From Chondrus crispus (lineage: Eukaryota; Rhodophyta; Florideophyceae; Gigartinales; Gigartinaceae), in NCBI RefSeq assembly GCF_000350225.1, contig NW_005178809.1, positions 293,337-357,336 on the forward strand: DNA of 64,000 bases. The letters are read 5' to 3'. Positions within the stretch are counted from its first letter, which is position 1; each line of letters begins with the position of its first letter. The notes under the pieces were generated by a model, which did not search any database, was not told the origin of the DNA, and saw nothing but the letters and a program-made list of their open reading frames with translations. The position numbers were made by a program, and so were the translations under genes. Below, piece after piece: positions 22,411 to 35,540 of the stretch.

Positions 22411-24980
22411 ATGAGTCAAGAATACGCCACCTCGATCCGGTCCGAACCGGCGGATCCGAGGGCCGCCGTTATGCACGCACCAGCACCGCCGTTCGGCGAC
22501 GGCGACGCCGGTCACCGAGACCGCGAACCGTCGCCCGAGTCCCCCGAAGGACAAGTGGCTGCGATGTTCGATCGCATAGCTGACTACATCGACGAAGTCC
22601 GTACTTCACTCCGTATAGACGTGACGGACGCCGTCTACTCGCGATGTATGGACGAGCTCCGCTCCCTACGTGAAGGGAGGTTCGATCGAGTCAGCCAGTC
22701 CTTGGAGAATCTCCGAGCACTAGTCGACGAGTTACACTCGCGACTGGTGCTCGTCGAAGACTCACGCCTCGCACAGCCCGTACTGCATGGGCATGGCCGC
22801 CCCACGAGGCCGACCTCGACGAGACGTCCCGACGATCGACCGTCCTAGTCAGCAGAACAGTTGGGTGCGTTCGCGCACCTTTCCGCCGAGCTCAACGCTA
22901 CGCGACAGCGTGCTCGTGACATGGAACGGACCATGGCCGCAAGGCTGCCCGGCGCCCCCACGAGAGGGCCCGGTGGTGTCGTACCTCCGAGCGCCGTCGC
23001 TCCGGAAGGTTGGCGTCCGACGGGCGCCGACCCCAGTCGGACTGCAGGAGGAAACCGTCCTCCGATGGGCGCCAATCTCGCGTCCGAGACACAAGCATTG
23101 CCGCCTATCCCCGGAAGTAGGCGGCAAATGGACCGCGTATCGTACGCCGATGAACAGGACCGTGGAGGAGCCGCCCGCGGATCCGGAGAACCGATTTTCT
23201 CCGTCGATCCCCGCTGGGGCGGCTACCCGCCGGCGAGTTACGCCGAGCACCCAGGTCCGGTAGACGTCCGTACGCTACCGGTTACCTCCTTTGGCACGCT
23301 GGGTCCCGCTGAACCCGGGCTTGAGCCGGTGCATACGATGATCCAGGAGTTCAACGCCGTCGCTGACTCTCGTATGTACCGCTTGGACAACACCTCGAGG
23401 CTCGTCACTTCGGGTGACGCGGGACGGATCGCGAAGTACGTCCAACGCTGTCGTGGGATCCTTCCCACGATGCGTAGCTTCGACGGTACGGACCCGATCG
23501 AGCTGCTGCCGTTCTTGAAGGATATTCGGATAAACTTCAACTCGCAACACCTGACCGAAGGTGTTGCGGTGAGAGTTCTCGCGCACTTCTTAGAGCGCGA
23601 CGCGGAGCGCCTGTATACGAGTTATACGATGAGTGACCTCCGCGCCGGCCAACTACACGACGACGTGAGTTGGCCGGGGCTCGTGAACCAGTTCCTGAAA
23701 CGCTACCTAACCCACGACGTGTTAGGTGAAGCGTACGACGCTGTCGCGACGGCGCGACAGCAATCTCATGAAACGGAGAGCACGTTGGCAGACCAGCTCG
23801 AAACTGCCGCGTTCCGGTGCACGGCAGTGTTCTCCGAACAGTCCCTCGTGCACTACTTCGTGCGGGGACTCGCTCCTGCGACCCGTGCCGCAGTTTCCGA
23901 GACAGTGCAGCGGCTGCCGAACCGCCAGAAGACCGATCTTCCGACCATCCGCCGTATCGCAACGGCGGAAGGAACCACTCACCGCGCTCGACACGGTTCA
24001 CCTCTGCCGGATTCGAAACCGGCAGGGAGGGCTGGCAGGACTACGAAGTCCGCCGCAACAAGTTCGCCAGCCTCTACCCTCCATGTCGGGGAGGATGAGT
24101 GGCACGCCGACCCTGTCCTCACTACGCAAGGAGCAGGGCCAGTAGGGGGTCGACCCCCTTCACCAATGTCGACCGGAACGACGTCGAGTTACGCGACCGC
24201 GTGTGCAGCCACTCCAAGAGCGCCCAGGGGTACGGACCCCCGGGTCGCTGAGCTCGACATCTCAAACCAAGATACCGGAGGTGAAGCCCCTCGCGTGCCC
24301 CTCCTCACCGATGAGGAGGCGCGTCACGCGGCGGCCTTCGCCTCAACGGACGGCAGCGCGTACGTGTGGTGGCTATGTCGTACGTACGGACACGCCATGT
24401 ACGCCTGCCCGTTCCTGTCGCCAGAACAACGAATGTTCACGGCGTACAGGAACTACCGCTACCAGATGGAGACGCGCCCCGGGGCGCCCAATCTCCTCCG
24501 GCAAGCGGTCGGCGAGGGTCGTCCCCCGCGTCAAGGTTCCCGAATCGTTCGGGTGGGGGCGCTCGCTTCGCCCCCCGTGGGGACGGGTACCGTCGTAACG
24601 AAGTCGATCGTCGGGATCGACCCACCTACCGGCAGGCGGACACAAGGTACCCCCGACAAGGAGAAAGAGGGGACCGAGACCGTTCTCGGTTACCCCAACA
24701 GGTACAAAATGCGATAATGTACCTGCAAGACTGGGTAGAGGATCCGTACTCCCTACCCACAGAGAGTCACGAAGGAGAGCCGACTCGCTTCGTCCCCCAT
24801 ATCCTGCGACGACCGGACGCCGCAGGTCAAGACCCGGAAGTACCCGAGTACTTCGCCAAGGCTGCCGAGCCGCAGGGGGGGAATAGTCCCGACCCACGCG
24901 GCCGGCTACCCGGAGAAGACCTGGCCGTCGATAGCCAGGGGGGTAGCTCCGATAGCACCGGTAGTTCGAAAAAAGGGTAA
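22411..24980 (+). pseudogene. Gypsy-B gag
   Basis: The start is the first ATG after the LTR (MSQEYATS). The frame runs to a TAA at 24715-24717 with one internal TAG at 22846-22848 between an N-terminal coiled-coil-like part and the rest. The capsid domain lies at about 23490-23930. The zinc knuckle near 24370 reads WWLCRTYGHAMYAC, so the first Cys of CX2CX4HX4C is Trp. From about 24500 another frame, open to 24980, encodes an Arg/Gly-rich tail (GGGARFAPRGDGYRR) that looks more Gag-like, which suggests a single-base shift there. About 140 bases then separate it from pol. Confidence 0.85.
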
Positions 24981-25120
24981 AGACGGTTACGTACACACGG
25001 TCGCGTGAGCCGTCTTTTCCCTATGAACTAGACCGGTCCCCGCGTGCTCGCCAAGGACACGGGGGGTATTGTCCGACAATACACCCCCCGCCATCGGAGT
25101 CGAGCAGGGGGACTCCAGCA

Positions 25121-28100
25121 ATGTCGACATGGCAGGAGAAACCCAACACCGAGGCCAACGAAGACCCGATGTTGGAAGAAGGCACCACTGGGACACCCGA
25201 CATCCCAGTGAAGCGCAACGAGCGAGACGCGGTTAACGCCGACCGAGTTGAGTCGGTCGACCTCCTGACCCCCGTGAGCCCAAGGTCGCCGACGAAATGT
25301 CCGCCTCGTACGGACTCCAGCACCTGGACGGGCGTCACTGAGACGCGAACGTCCCCCGGCTCGAGCCGAAGAAAACGCAAGAGGGGCCAACGCCGAAGTC
25401 GAAGGCCCCGGCGGAACGACCTCACCGATAAGGTCGCGCCCAAGGTGGTGGATGGCCTCGTATGCCTCATGACGTCGAAAATATATAACGTCTTGGGCTC
25501 CGTGGCCACCGAAGGCAACGCGTTTAAGCCCCACACGATCGCCGTCGACACGTGCTCGGGCTACAACTTGGTTAGGAAGGCCGACCTCCCTCCCGACTGG
25601 GCCCGCTACGTAATACGGGACGCGCCATTACCACGCCTGACTGGCGCGAACAGTAACCCGCTTCGACTTACGGCGGTCGTCCGCCTCGCGGTCCGGCTGC
25701 GGAACACGACGTTCCGCATACCTTTCGTAGTGGCCGAACAACTCGCTGTTCCCGTTCTACTTGGGACCGCGTTCATTGATGCGCACGTACGCAGCATCGA
25801 CATCGACGTACAGAAGCTCGAACTTCGTCACGGTGGCTCGGTAGCCATCGTCAATGGGAAGGGGGAACCGACTTGCCCCACTAGGCGACACGGTCGCCAA
25901 ACGAGTCGTCCGGAGGTACGCGAGGAGGCCCCGCAGGCGATCCGAATAGCCCGCTGGGTTACCATCCCCGCGATGTCGCAAGCCCGTGTGCGTGTGACAA
26001 CTGCGGGGAGGGGTCTCGTGTTCCTGGAGCCCAAGCCCTCACTCCAACACCTGCATGGAGTGAGGCTGACGAATGGCGTCGCGGAAGTCCTACCGAACCA
26101 GACATTCGAAGTCATCGTCGCGAACTTCTCGCGACGGGAGAGGCGGCTTCCGAAGCACACCGTCGTCAGATACGCGAAGCGCAACCCCCTCGCGATCCTC
26201 ACGCCAGAACGTCGAGTCGCTGAGGCGGTCGCGCTCGCGTTGCACCTGACTGACTTGACCGATCAAGTCGGAGAGACAGGAGCTGGCCGATCCAGCTCCG
26301 ACGAGAAGGCAACCGCTGGGAATGAAGGGGTTGACCCGGACGAACGGTCACCTATATCCCAACCGACGGCAGAGGGTACTGTACCCCCCCAGCAGAAGGA
26401 TCCCGAAAATCCACCGATGGATTGGGAAAAAGAAATTGATTTATCATACATCGACGATGACAAGCTCCGTGGCCACGTGCTCGAAATGCTCCGTAAGCAC
26501 TCGAGTCTGTGGAGCGGTGCGCTCGGAACGATCCAAGCCACAGAGCACCGCATTCCCCTCGAACCGGGAACGAAACCAATTCGTTCTATGCCCTATCGAA
26601 AGGGCCCGGCCATGCGCGAAATGGTCGCGAAGGAGGTCAACAAGATGTTGAACGCAGAGGTTATCGAGCCCGCGAGCACCGAGTGGGCGTCCCCGGTGGT
26701 GCTCGTACCGAAGAAAGACGGCTCTCTTCGGTTCTGCGTGGACTACCGACGTCTCAACGCGAAGACTGCAGCGGATTCGTATCCGCTGCCGCGTATGGAC
26801 GACTGCATCGACTCGTTAGAAGATGCAGCCGTCTTTACGACGCTGGACTGCAATTCCGGTTATTGGCAGATCCCGGTCGCTCCGGAGGACCGGGATAAGA
26901 CTACCTTCACGACACATATGGGTACGTACCGCCATTTGCGCATGCCGTTTGGATTAAAAGGGGCACCGGCCACCTTCCAACGTGCCCTCGATATCATACT
27001 CTCCGGAGTCCGCTGGCAAATATGCCTCGTCTATCTCGACGACGTTATCGTGTTCTCGCGTACGGACGCGGAACACGCAAGGCATCTCGATACCGTCTTG
27101 AGCTTGTTGCGGAGTGCCGGCATCTCCCTCAAGCTCAAGAAGTGCAGTTTCTTCCGTCCGAAGGTGCACTACCTGGGGCACGTTATATCCCCAGGTAAGT
27201 TGAGCGTGGCTGATACGGCAATCAACGCCTTCAAGACGTTCACGTTCCCGAGGACGCTGACGCAGGTGCGCTCGTTCCTCGGGGCGTGTAACGTGTATCG
27301 TCGCTTCGTCAAGGGCTTCTCGAAGATTGCCCGTCCGTTAACCGATATAACGCGCAAGGACTGGGATCACGATTTCGATAACCCAACGGAGGTTCAGCTT
27401 CAGGCTTTCGAAAGCCTGAAGGCGGCGATGATCTCCCCGCAGATCCTCGCGCTACCACGGTACGGCCGACCGTACCTGTTGGACACTGACGCCAGTGCAT
27501 ATCAACTCGGGTGCACCCTCCTACAGGAGCACGACGAGCCAAACGAATGGCGCCCCGTTGGGTACTGGTCGTACTCACTAAGCGATAGCGAACGGAACTA
27601 CAGCGCTACGGAGCGTGAGTGCTTCGCCGTGGTGTGGGCCGTCCGCACACTGCGGCCGTACATCGAAGGAACCAAGTTCACCGTCCGGACGGACCACGAC
27701 GCCCTCCGATGGCTCATGTCGCTCACGGAGACCTCGGGAAGACTCACCCGGTGGCGGCTACGTCTGGCTGAATACGATTTCACCATTCAGTACCGCCCCG
27801 GGCGCGTGCATCAGGTGCCCGACGCCCTGTCACGACTCGTGTTGCCGAAGGTCGCCGATGACCCTCGCCCCACCGTCGAGGTGGATGACGACATCCCCAC
27901 TTTCGACGGGGGCACGACAGTTCGAGACGTATCGAACGAGCTCGCGGACCACGCTTGTACCGCAAGTTGCGATCATCAGGCCGTCCATGTCTTCGTAACG
28001 ACACGGAACCGAGCCGAAGCCCGAACAAGGTCGCGCGTACGGACGCGCGATGAACCGCGAGGTGACGACGAAGCCCCCGCTCTTCAAGGACCCAATTCGT

Positions 28101-29704
28101 TTTGGGAGGAGAACGACGAGTTCGACGCCGCCGACATACAGCGCGCCGAAGACCCCAAGGCTGGCGGGCTCGACGCCCCGGTCGCCCCACCACAGGACGA
28201 CCTTCCGGCCCCTCTTACGATAGAGGAGATAGCCGAGGAGCAACGCGTGGATGACTTCTGCCAAACCGTTTTGGCACGACAGTCAGAGTCCCGGGACTCC
28301 GCGTTCTTCGAGGACCACCAAGGGGTGCTCAAACGGAGACACCCCTTTGACCCTGATATCGTTCAGGTGGTGGTACCTCGGACGCTCCGCGCCAGGCTCC
28401 TTCGCCTGTGCCACAACCCGGCCATCGCAGGGCACCCGGGCCAGAACCGTATGTACTACGCACTTCGACGCGAGTACTACTGGCCCCACCTGGCTGCAGA
28501 CGTGGCAGCCACGGTGCGAGGGTGTCGGACCTGCGCAATGAACCGGGTCAAGCTGAGGAAACATCTCAATCGATTGAGATTGTTCCCAGCTACGAGGCCT
28601 CTCGAGAGCCTCGCCATCGACATCTTGGGGCCGCTTCCCAAGACCAAGACAGGAAAACGATTCCTGCTCGTGATTACAGACCGTTTTAGCAAGCTGACGC
28701 AAGTCGTGGCGCTCCGCACGATAACCGCATACACCGTCGCGGTTGCGTTCTGCGAGTCGTGAGTGTTCAAATACGGCGTCCCTCGCACGTTGCTTTCGGA
28801 CAACGGCCCTCAGTTTAATGCCAAGTTCTTCCACAGCACGTGCCGTGTTCTGGGGATAACGAATTTGTACACTTCGGCGTACCATCCCCAGACGAACGGG
28901 CAAGTCGAGCGATATAACCGAACAATCGCCTCGATGCTGAGGAACTACGTGGGTGAACACCAGGACGACTGGGATGTGTACGTGGGGCCGCTTACGTACG
29001 CGTACAACTCCCACGTACATCGCACCACACGTACCACGCCGTTTGAGCTCGTGCTCAGCAGGCCACCGCCGGAGTTCTCTCTCCGACGGGCGGACGGCGA
29101 CGCGCCCCCTTCTGATAGGGAGAACCAACGTGCCGAGTTCCTCAAGACCTTGGACTCGACTATCCAGAAGGCCTACGGAAGCCTTCGGCGAACGCAAGCT
29201 CGCTATAAACGCGACTTCGACAAGCGTATTCGGCGCATCAACTCGCGCCTCAAGGCAGGTGACAACGTATATCTGAACCCCACCGATGGGGGGAAGACAT
29301 CAAACAAGCTGGCTTCCCCGGCTGTCGGACCGTACCGAGTTCTCGCGAACGACCAGCGCACCATCACGATCGATCGTGATGGAGTTACCGAGCACGTCTC
29401 GGCAGACCGCTGCGTCTACGCACTCCCGCCGGCGAACGCGCCAAGGGCTAGCACGACTACCCCCGAAGACCTTGCCGACAAGATCAACGAAGGCACACAG
29501 TATGCCGTCGAACGGCTACTCAAGCATCGCGTCATGGAGGATGGAACTACGAAGTTCCTCATTAAATGGGCAGACTACGACCAACCCACCTGGACATCGC
29601 GTACACACGTCCCCGAGGAGCTAATGTCACGCTACGCCAAAAGACTCCGGACACGTACAGGTAGAGACCTCCTCTCTGAGCTGAACGCGGACGTTCAGCC
29701 TTGA
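25121..29704 (+). pseudogene. Gypsy-B pol with chromodomain, one internal stop
   Basis: One frame of about 1,527 codons with a single TGA at 28760-28762 (CES stop VFKYGVPR, probably a former Trp). The protease has VDTCSGYNLV in place of DTGAS (near 25545). RT has FCVDYRRLN, TLDCNSGYWQ and an intact YLDD (near 27035). RNase H starts LLDTDASAY (27478) and ends RVHQVPDALSRL. Integrase has an HHCC finger (about 28410-28540) and a complete D-D-E core: AIDILG, LLSDNGPQF, NGQVERYN. The C terminus is a chromodomain (about 29490-29640, YAVERLLKH...FLIKWADY), which marks chromoviruses and is thought to guide integration to modified histones. All catalytic residues are present; only the TGA breaks it. 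Confidence 0.93.
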
Positions 29705-29713
29705 GGAGGGGGC
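29681..29713 (+). repeat. 33-bp direct repeat, left copy
   Basis: It spans the last pol codons, the stop and GAGGAGGGGGC. It is repeated at 31948-31980 with one mismatch, 2,267 bases away. Confidence 0.9.
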
Positions 29714-31947
29714 CCTCAACCGCCCTGTCGCGGTCTGACATCAAACAGCACGAGCAAACCGAAAGGAAACCCACGGTTGTGCAGCAGCCCTCATCGGAGG
29801 GACACCGCAGAAGACGAAGCCAGATGTCAAGACGTATTGACGAACAAGGAAAATTACGAGAGAACGCGACTATGCCCAAAACTTAGGGACCACCGAAGCC
29901 GACAGGCTGCGGGAGAGAAGACACCACATGCGACAAGAGGCTAGAAATAAGAAAGAAAGGACACAGGTTCCTCCGAAGGAGGGGCGACCCTCGCCCGACA
30001 CTAGCTCGCTCACGCAACCGTTCCCAGACAGGGGATCCGAATCCCTTATCACTCCAGGAACGCCTCCTTGAGATATGCTCGCGACCGAAAAACCCGTAGC
30101 GGACGTCAACAGGCCGCAGGAGACCCACAGTTAATATACCGCCCTCAATACGCCGCGGGGAAGTTAACCCGGCGATAAAAGGGACCCGTGTACCATCGCT
30201 AGGGTCGATGCCCCAAGGAGCGCGCGTAATGCACGAACGGAGACTCCGCGAGGGAAGTGGAGTTGATCATGCCACGCGCCAAGACGGTAGACGAAGAGCG
30301 GACAAGCGAGAGCGATCCGAGGGGACAGACACCGACACCTGCGCACGGACGCGAGACACTGCGAACCCACCGCCGACGCATGCCCCATACTGTACTGAGG
30401 AAAAATAGGTGGAATGAGAACGCCGCACACGAGCGTCGCCGGAGACGCGCGGGACGCGCCACGCACTGGCGTCATCCCCAAATCACAACCGCCACCACCC
30501 CCTGAAATTATTTGAGAGAATTAAGCGGAGAAAATACACCCGCGCGGGCATGGAATGTACGAGTACTGTACGCCATACGGCAGGCAACAAGGACACCGGA
30601 CGACGCTGCCCAGGAGTACAAGGAACAAACGCCCCGAAGGTACAAACGTCCGCCCCCCGGCCTCCGTCCTGGCCGAAGAGGTATTCGGGCGTGAGATCGG
30701 GCGCACGCCCGCACGGAGCGGGTGCCTCGAAACCTTGGCGCGCGACCGCCAAGCCGTCCAAACGGCTCTTCCCTCTCTGAAACTCTGCCCCAAAGACGTA
30801 AGGCGCCGGGGTATGCAAACCCACGACTGTCGACGCTACTAACGACTCCGCTGCGACGCACGCGTTCTCATCGATTTTTCGCGCGCACGGGGGCCTGGTC
30901 GCGTTCGGCACGACGGGCCGAGAAGCAAGACCTGAGGCGGAGCCTCGTCGAGAGGGCAGAGACACTCCGCCTCCCGCGCACGGAATTGCCGGTGCGTCGC
31001 GAACAGCGCCGGAAGAAGTGTGGACGGACACGCTGAAGACTACGCCGAGCCCGGGCACCGGCCTGGAGACCGTCACTTCGGAGGAGAGGGAACCCACCTA
31101 CTGGACGAACAGTATGTCGTGGGGAGGGGGACGCCTCGAATAGCGTCCTGTCGAGGGACACGGCTCACCGCTTCAGAGTGGCGAGCCAAGTACACGACGT
31201 AGGAAGAGGAAGGCCGCAGACGGAAATAACGAGCCGGGGCATAGCGTCCAAGGAACGGCTTAGCATCCGGAAAGAGGCTACCGCAACGCGACGTGTTCGA
31301 CACTGCATCGCCCTTACCCTAGCGAACTCTCCGTCCGGCATCGTATGAGCGCTGAAGGTCGTCCCAGACAACGTCCTCATTCGGATCCGCAAGCTCGCGT
31401 GACGAACGCGAGAGCAAAAAGGGAGTGTTGCTGGAACGATCTCGACGGACGACGTCGACTCACGGGAGCCGCGAACCCTCTGGAACGGCTGATCTGTGGA
31501 CCACGGGCGCACGACCGCGCCGGGTTGCCTCGTGATACGCCCCTCTGGGGGCACGAAGCCAGCGACGGTCGGCCTGCAGGGACCAGGGCCCTAGAGGGAG
31601 GCGGGGAGGAGCGCGGAGGCTCCGGTACGCCGGCAACGGGGGCGGAGGTAGGACCTTCGATGGAGGTCGGCATACCGACCCGGACGGCGAGACACCCCAC
31701 GAACAGGGGGACAACCACAGTGGTGTGGCGAGAATGGCCAGGGCCAGACAGAAAGGAACGAGAAGCCCTCACTCGCGAGGGAGCGAGGGGGCGGCGAGGG
31801 TGAGAGCAGTGCAGGGAGAGCGCGGCCGCGTGGATGGCGGAGAGGTGGAATACGCGCGATGAGAAGGACGGGTCAGGTGGAATCCTGGTCAAGTCTAAGA
31901 CTGCAAAGGGGGGATCCGACATGGTCGCCTCTACAAGCCCGAGAGCA
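29714..31947. other. Unexplained block between pol and the 3' LTR
   Basis: Flanked by the 33-bp repeats, which suggests the original element ran directly from the pol stop through the polypurine tract into the LTR. The plus strand is purine-rich without a long frame (longest 152 codons, 31345-31803). The minus strand has frames of 204 codons (30483-31097) and 181 codons (31377-31922). I recognise no domain. It may be captured sequence or an antisense gene of the kind described in some plant gypsy elements. Confidence 0.5.
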
Positions 31948-31980
31948 CTGACCGCGGACGTTCAGCCTTGAGGAGGGGGC
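31948..31980 (+). repeat. 33-bp direct repeat, right copy, with polypurine tract
   Basis: Here the GAGGAGGGGGC is followed by GG and then the LTR start TGTAG, the normal position of a polypurine tract that primes second-strand synthesis. Confidence 0.85.
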
Positions 31981-31982
31981 GG

Positions 31983-32684
31983 TGTAGTATAACCCCCCCC
32001 CTGGGGGGTTTAAATTAGATTAGATCAAGAACTAGATCAGCTACTGTAGAGCGTCGAGCTCTACAGTACCACCGCGCGTGTCCACGTGTACACCACGGGG
32101 ACAAGGGACATGCGCATACACGTGCACACGTGTACAGCGCGCGAACGAAGCGCGCACAAACCACGGGTGATACGTGTACTGTCAGCCTCGACATAGCTGA
32201 CAGTATTACAGTGCAGGCCGACCTGCACTACAGTAGCCCACTACAGTACCTCGGTACTGTAGTGTTATGATAGATTGTTTTGTATATTAAATATGGAGCG
32301 GACTGACGGCGGCGGAGGGGGACAAGCACGGGCTGGTCCTCAACCGACCGCCAAGGTCAGTCCACCCAGCTTATTCTAAACGTCGCCTTCGCTCTTCGCG
32401 CGCGTTTAGTCGGAGCCGAGCCGGAGTGGACGCGCAGCACGCGTGCGAGCACGGAACCGCCTCCGCCCGTCAGCACTGGTACGTCACCCAGTGCTGCTCC
32501 GGGGCGTCGAGGCGTCGATCCGCTCGTGCGTGCGCGCGTCCCTGCTCGCTCCCGCTCTACCACCGCTACCCGGGCCCGAGCCCGGTTCCGTAGCTGGTTG
32601 GCCCGCTTCACCCCTTCTCCGATCCGGGGTCTACAGGTCGAACTGCGCATACACCTCCAGTCGTCTGGGGGTGTTTATGCTACA
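31983..32684 (+). repeat. Gypsy-B 3' LTR (B2)
   Basis: 702 bp, about 99 percent identical by eye to 21636-22335. The difference in length is in the C/G run near the start. The sequence just after it belongs to an unrelated pseudogene. Confidence 0.9.
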
Positions 32685-34753
32685 AAAGGCAAATCCTGCT
32701 AAAAAATGTAACTCAGCCCATCGATCGAAGCGGGATTTTCTACAAGAGAGATGTTCTGTGATAGCGACAGAAAAGAGAGGTCGATCGGGTTCCAACGGCC
32801 CCGTTGGTCATAAAGCAGGGCAGAGAAACAGAAATGTTCTCCACAGTGATGCTGATTATGGGTCTCCTGTTCGCAATAATCTCCCATCGCGATCATCAGC
32901 TGATTTAGAAACTTTAAGAGGCGATGGGAAACTTGGAAGTGATGATGATCATAATCCTGCTCCTAACGATGATAATCAACATATTAATTGTGCAAGAGCA
33001 GAATCCTGTCGAGAAGAGGAGAATGATTGCGTCCCTCCGAGTTTGACCGCTTCAAATGCATATCTTTTTAGTATATTCAAGCGCATGGAGAAAGATTTTG
33101 TGAATCACATGAAAGGCTTCGAGTCTCGAGTGTGCTCTAAAATTGCAGATCTACGGGAGGAGCAAAAACAAATCAAGAAAGAACTCGAAGAAATTCGAGG
33201 AACTCGAAGTCTGGGCGCTAGCACAAAATCGACATCTTCAGCGAGAACTTCTCTGTCACTTTGGAATGAAAAACTTGATCAACTGACGCCGCATGCGAAC
33301 TACGTGTTCAAAAGCGGTGCTCTAACCAGGATTGCTTGTATTAATGTCGCTGTGACAATATTCAAAATTGCGGGGGTTCTGGACAGCTCCTTCACAACTG
33401 TTCCACGGCATTAGAAACGATCATTTTCGGAAAGCAACCAAACCAGCCTCGAAATGTTCTTCATAAGGGGGTGTGATTCCGCCATTGCGAATTCAGGCAG
33501 TCGTTCGTGCTTACACTTTTGGTGAACTTGCACAACAATAGACTTGGAGTTTTCAACTCCATAAGGGATGGTGAGGCCGAAATCAACGGCCAAGGTGACT
33601 CTACGGCTACTTTGAGATCCCCAGAAAGTCGAAGTCAGCCAGCCACATGTGACCACAGCGCAAGGAATCTTCATGGTCAATGTGACGCATGTGAGGTGGA
33701 TAAATCGCCGAGAAGTGCGACATTGTGCAGAAAAATTGATCAACCAAGATGGCTTCAAAGGGGTCTCATCCGTGGTGATGATGTTTCAGAGGCTCGCGCT
33801 TATCTCGAAACAGTGCCAGAGTCCCGCGGGAACCAATGCCTCCGCATTGGTGCATCTGGTCACAAGCTGATTCTGCGAAAGACAGTGGTAAAGAGCACCC
33901 CCTGTAAGCGTGACATTGCACTCCACGGCGCAAAAAAAATTTCAGTCTTGTAACTGGTTTTTTGCATGATGGACGCGAAAGGTGCAAAGCAATTTTCGCA
34001 GAGGAATTAGGGTATTTGATGGTAGACTGGGACAGTTTCAAGCCTGATGCAAGCCAGGCAACTTTGAGGATCAGGTGGGCATACCCTGGAAATGATTTCG
34101 AAATTGAGTCTCTTAATGATGTCCCTAAAACCATACGCAGCTCTCAGGCTTCTAGCGAAGTTGACGCCGGCAATATCGATCGGATGCGAAAGTTGGTTGT
34201 CGACAGACTCGATATGGTTTTCGTTGTTGAACATGACGTACTGGTTGTGGAGGGCGCAAACACAAGGAAGAGGAGAGGAGGTGAGGTTCGTAGGCTCACA
34301 AAAGCAGTCAATTTGATTGACGTTTCCACTCGATTCCTGGTAGAGTTTTGTCACTGTGAAGAGCAAGCGGCTTTTTTGCGTGGTCACGAGAACTCCTTAC
34401 GCAGTATTGTGTGTGTCGCATTAGTGTTTCGTTCGCTCGTGGCTGATTTTATGGAGGCCACCCTTGACGATCGTCAAAGCAACGGTTCCATCATCTTTGG
34501 AAACCTCTCTCCAGACGATGTTACATGCGGTATTTCCAAGCTTTCGTCATTTATACCTGGATATTCAGTTATGAAGAGAGTTCTTGACACTAAGGCTCTC
34601 AGAATGAATGATCGTGAGTACGCAAAAATCAATCTGAAGTCGATCGACAAAACTAATGCATTTTCTACACGCGAAATGCAAAGTGGTGAAGATGAAAGTC
34701 ATATAGGGGCCGAAATTGTTCCTTCTCGCGCAGATGGAGTATTCTTACTTTAA
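32685..34753 (+). pseudogene. ORF2-like companion protein, decayed copy
   Basis: A diverged relative of the gene at 49508-51786. The first part (to 33414) has a polar disordered N terminus and a Lys/Glu-rich coiled coil near 33100-33220, matching the layout of the other copy. The last part (33962-34753) aligns clearly: VVEHDVLVVEG with LLEYDVLVGEG, ENSLRSIVCVALVFRSLV with SGSLRTVFRTALLFRLFV, and SSFIPGYSVMKRVLDTKALRM with a similar stretch. Between them the frame is lost repeatedly. One shift is a -1 change at the run of eight A residues near 33929-33936. The 5' end is cut by LTR B2. Function unknown. Confidence 0.65.
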
Positions 34754-35424
34754 CCCTATCTTTCTTCATCTGATCCGCGACATAGTAGTGAAAGCCATGT
34801 TATATGCAGTTATAACAAACAAGCCCTAATAGGGGTTTTCTGTAGATCCGTTTCTAGTGCAAAGATCGTTGTTTTTCTTTAGTCATGCCAGGGCCCTGGC
34901 GTCGTTCTCCTCGTCAGATACGTGTGTATATTTGGGCAGAGGTGTCACGCGTGTGCCCTTCGCTACTGGGTGGCGCCCTGGTGGAGAGGTACATGCGCGA
35001 GGGAGAGCGTGAGAGCTGCAGCAGGGCTGGTTGCGAGGTGCTCAGGGGGTAGGAGTGGCGGCTTTTGGCGCGGTGGCGAATGCAGACATGGCTCTCTCGC
35101 AGGTAGTAGATGCTAGCTGCGGTAATTGAAGGGGCAGCTGGCTCCTTTTTAAGTGCTTCTGTTTCTCCAGCCTGAAGCGAAAATTGTTCATTGCTGTGAT
35201 CCACATTGTTTTTTAGCTGGACACAGTATGATTGGTTAAATGCACGGCATCTATGACGTGGCCTACCAGCGCTTCCCAGAAAATGCAACTTCATTCCCTG
35301 ATGTGCATTTTTTCGGAATAACTTCCCCTCCAACTGTCAACAGCTGGAGGACAAGTATCCCCGCCCTCCCCCACATACGGCACATACCTTACACACACAA
35401 CTGCTGCAGACAGATGCCCGGCCC
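34754..35424. other. No gene recognised
   Basis: A minus-strand frame of 139 codons (34914-35333) has no recognisable domain. The first 150 bases are AT-rich and may be the 3' end of the ORF2-bearing element. Nothing else is supported. Confidence 0.4.
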
Positions 35425-35530
35425 TCATCCCGCTCCTCCCATCCCGCTCCCTCCGTCCCGCTCCCCACATCCCGCTCCCCCCATCCCGCTCCTCCCATCC
35501 CGCTCCCTCCGTCCCGCTCCGCACATCCCT
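35425..35530. repeat. C-rich minisatellite
   Basis: Seven units of 13-15 bases built on ATCCCGCTCC, with a four-unit block repeated. Adjacent to a gypsy fragment and the assembly gap. Confidence 0.85.
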
Positions 35531-35540
35531 GACCCGGCCC

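Larger units (their letters stand above)
21636..32684 (+). mobile_element. Gypsy-B chromovirus-type element with both LTRs
   Basis: 11 kb, with LTRs 21636-22335 (700 bp) and 31983-32684 (702 bp) differing at only about eight sites by eye. The order is PBS, gag, pol with protease, RT, RNase H, integrase and chromodomain, a 2.27-kb extra block, then a polypurine tract. The five bases outside the LTRs do not match (CTTCG left, AAAGG right), so there is no target duplication. The left flank is gypsy-A RT; the right flank is an ORF2 pseudogene. Confidence 0.92.

Noticed and set aside
28283-29197. 304-codon minus-strand frame
   Set aside because: It is antisense to the gypsy-B integrase, which has all family motifs.
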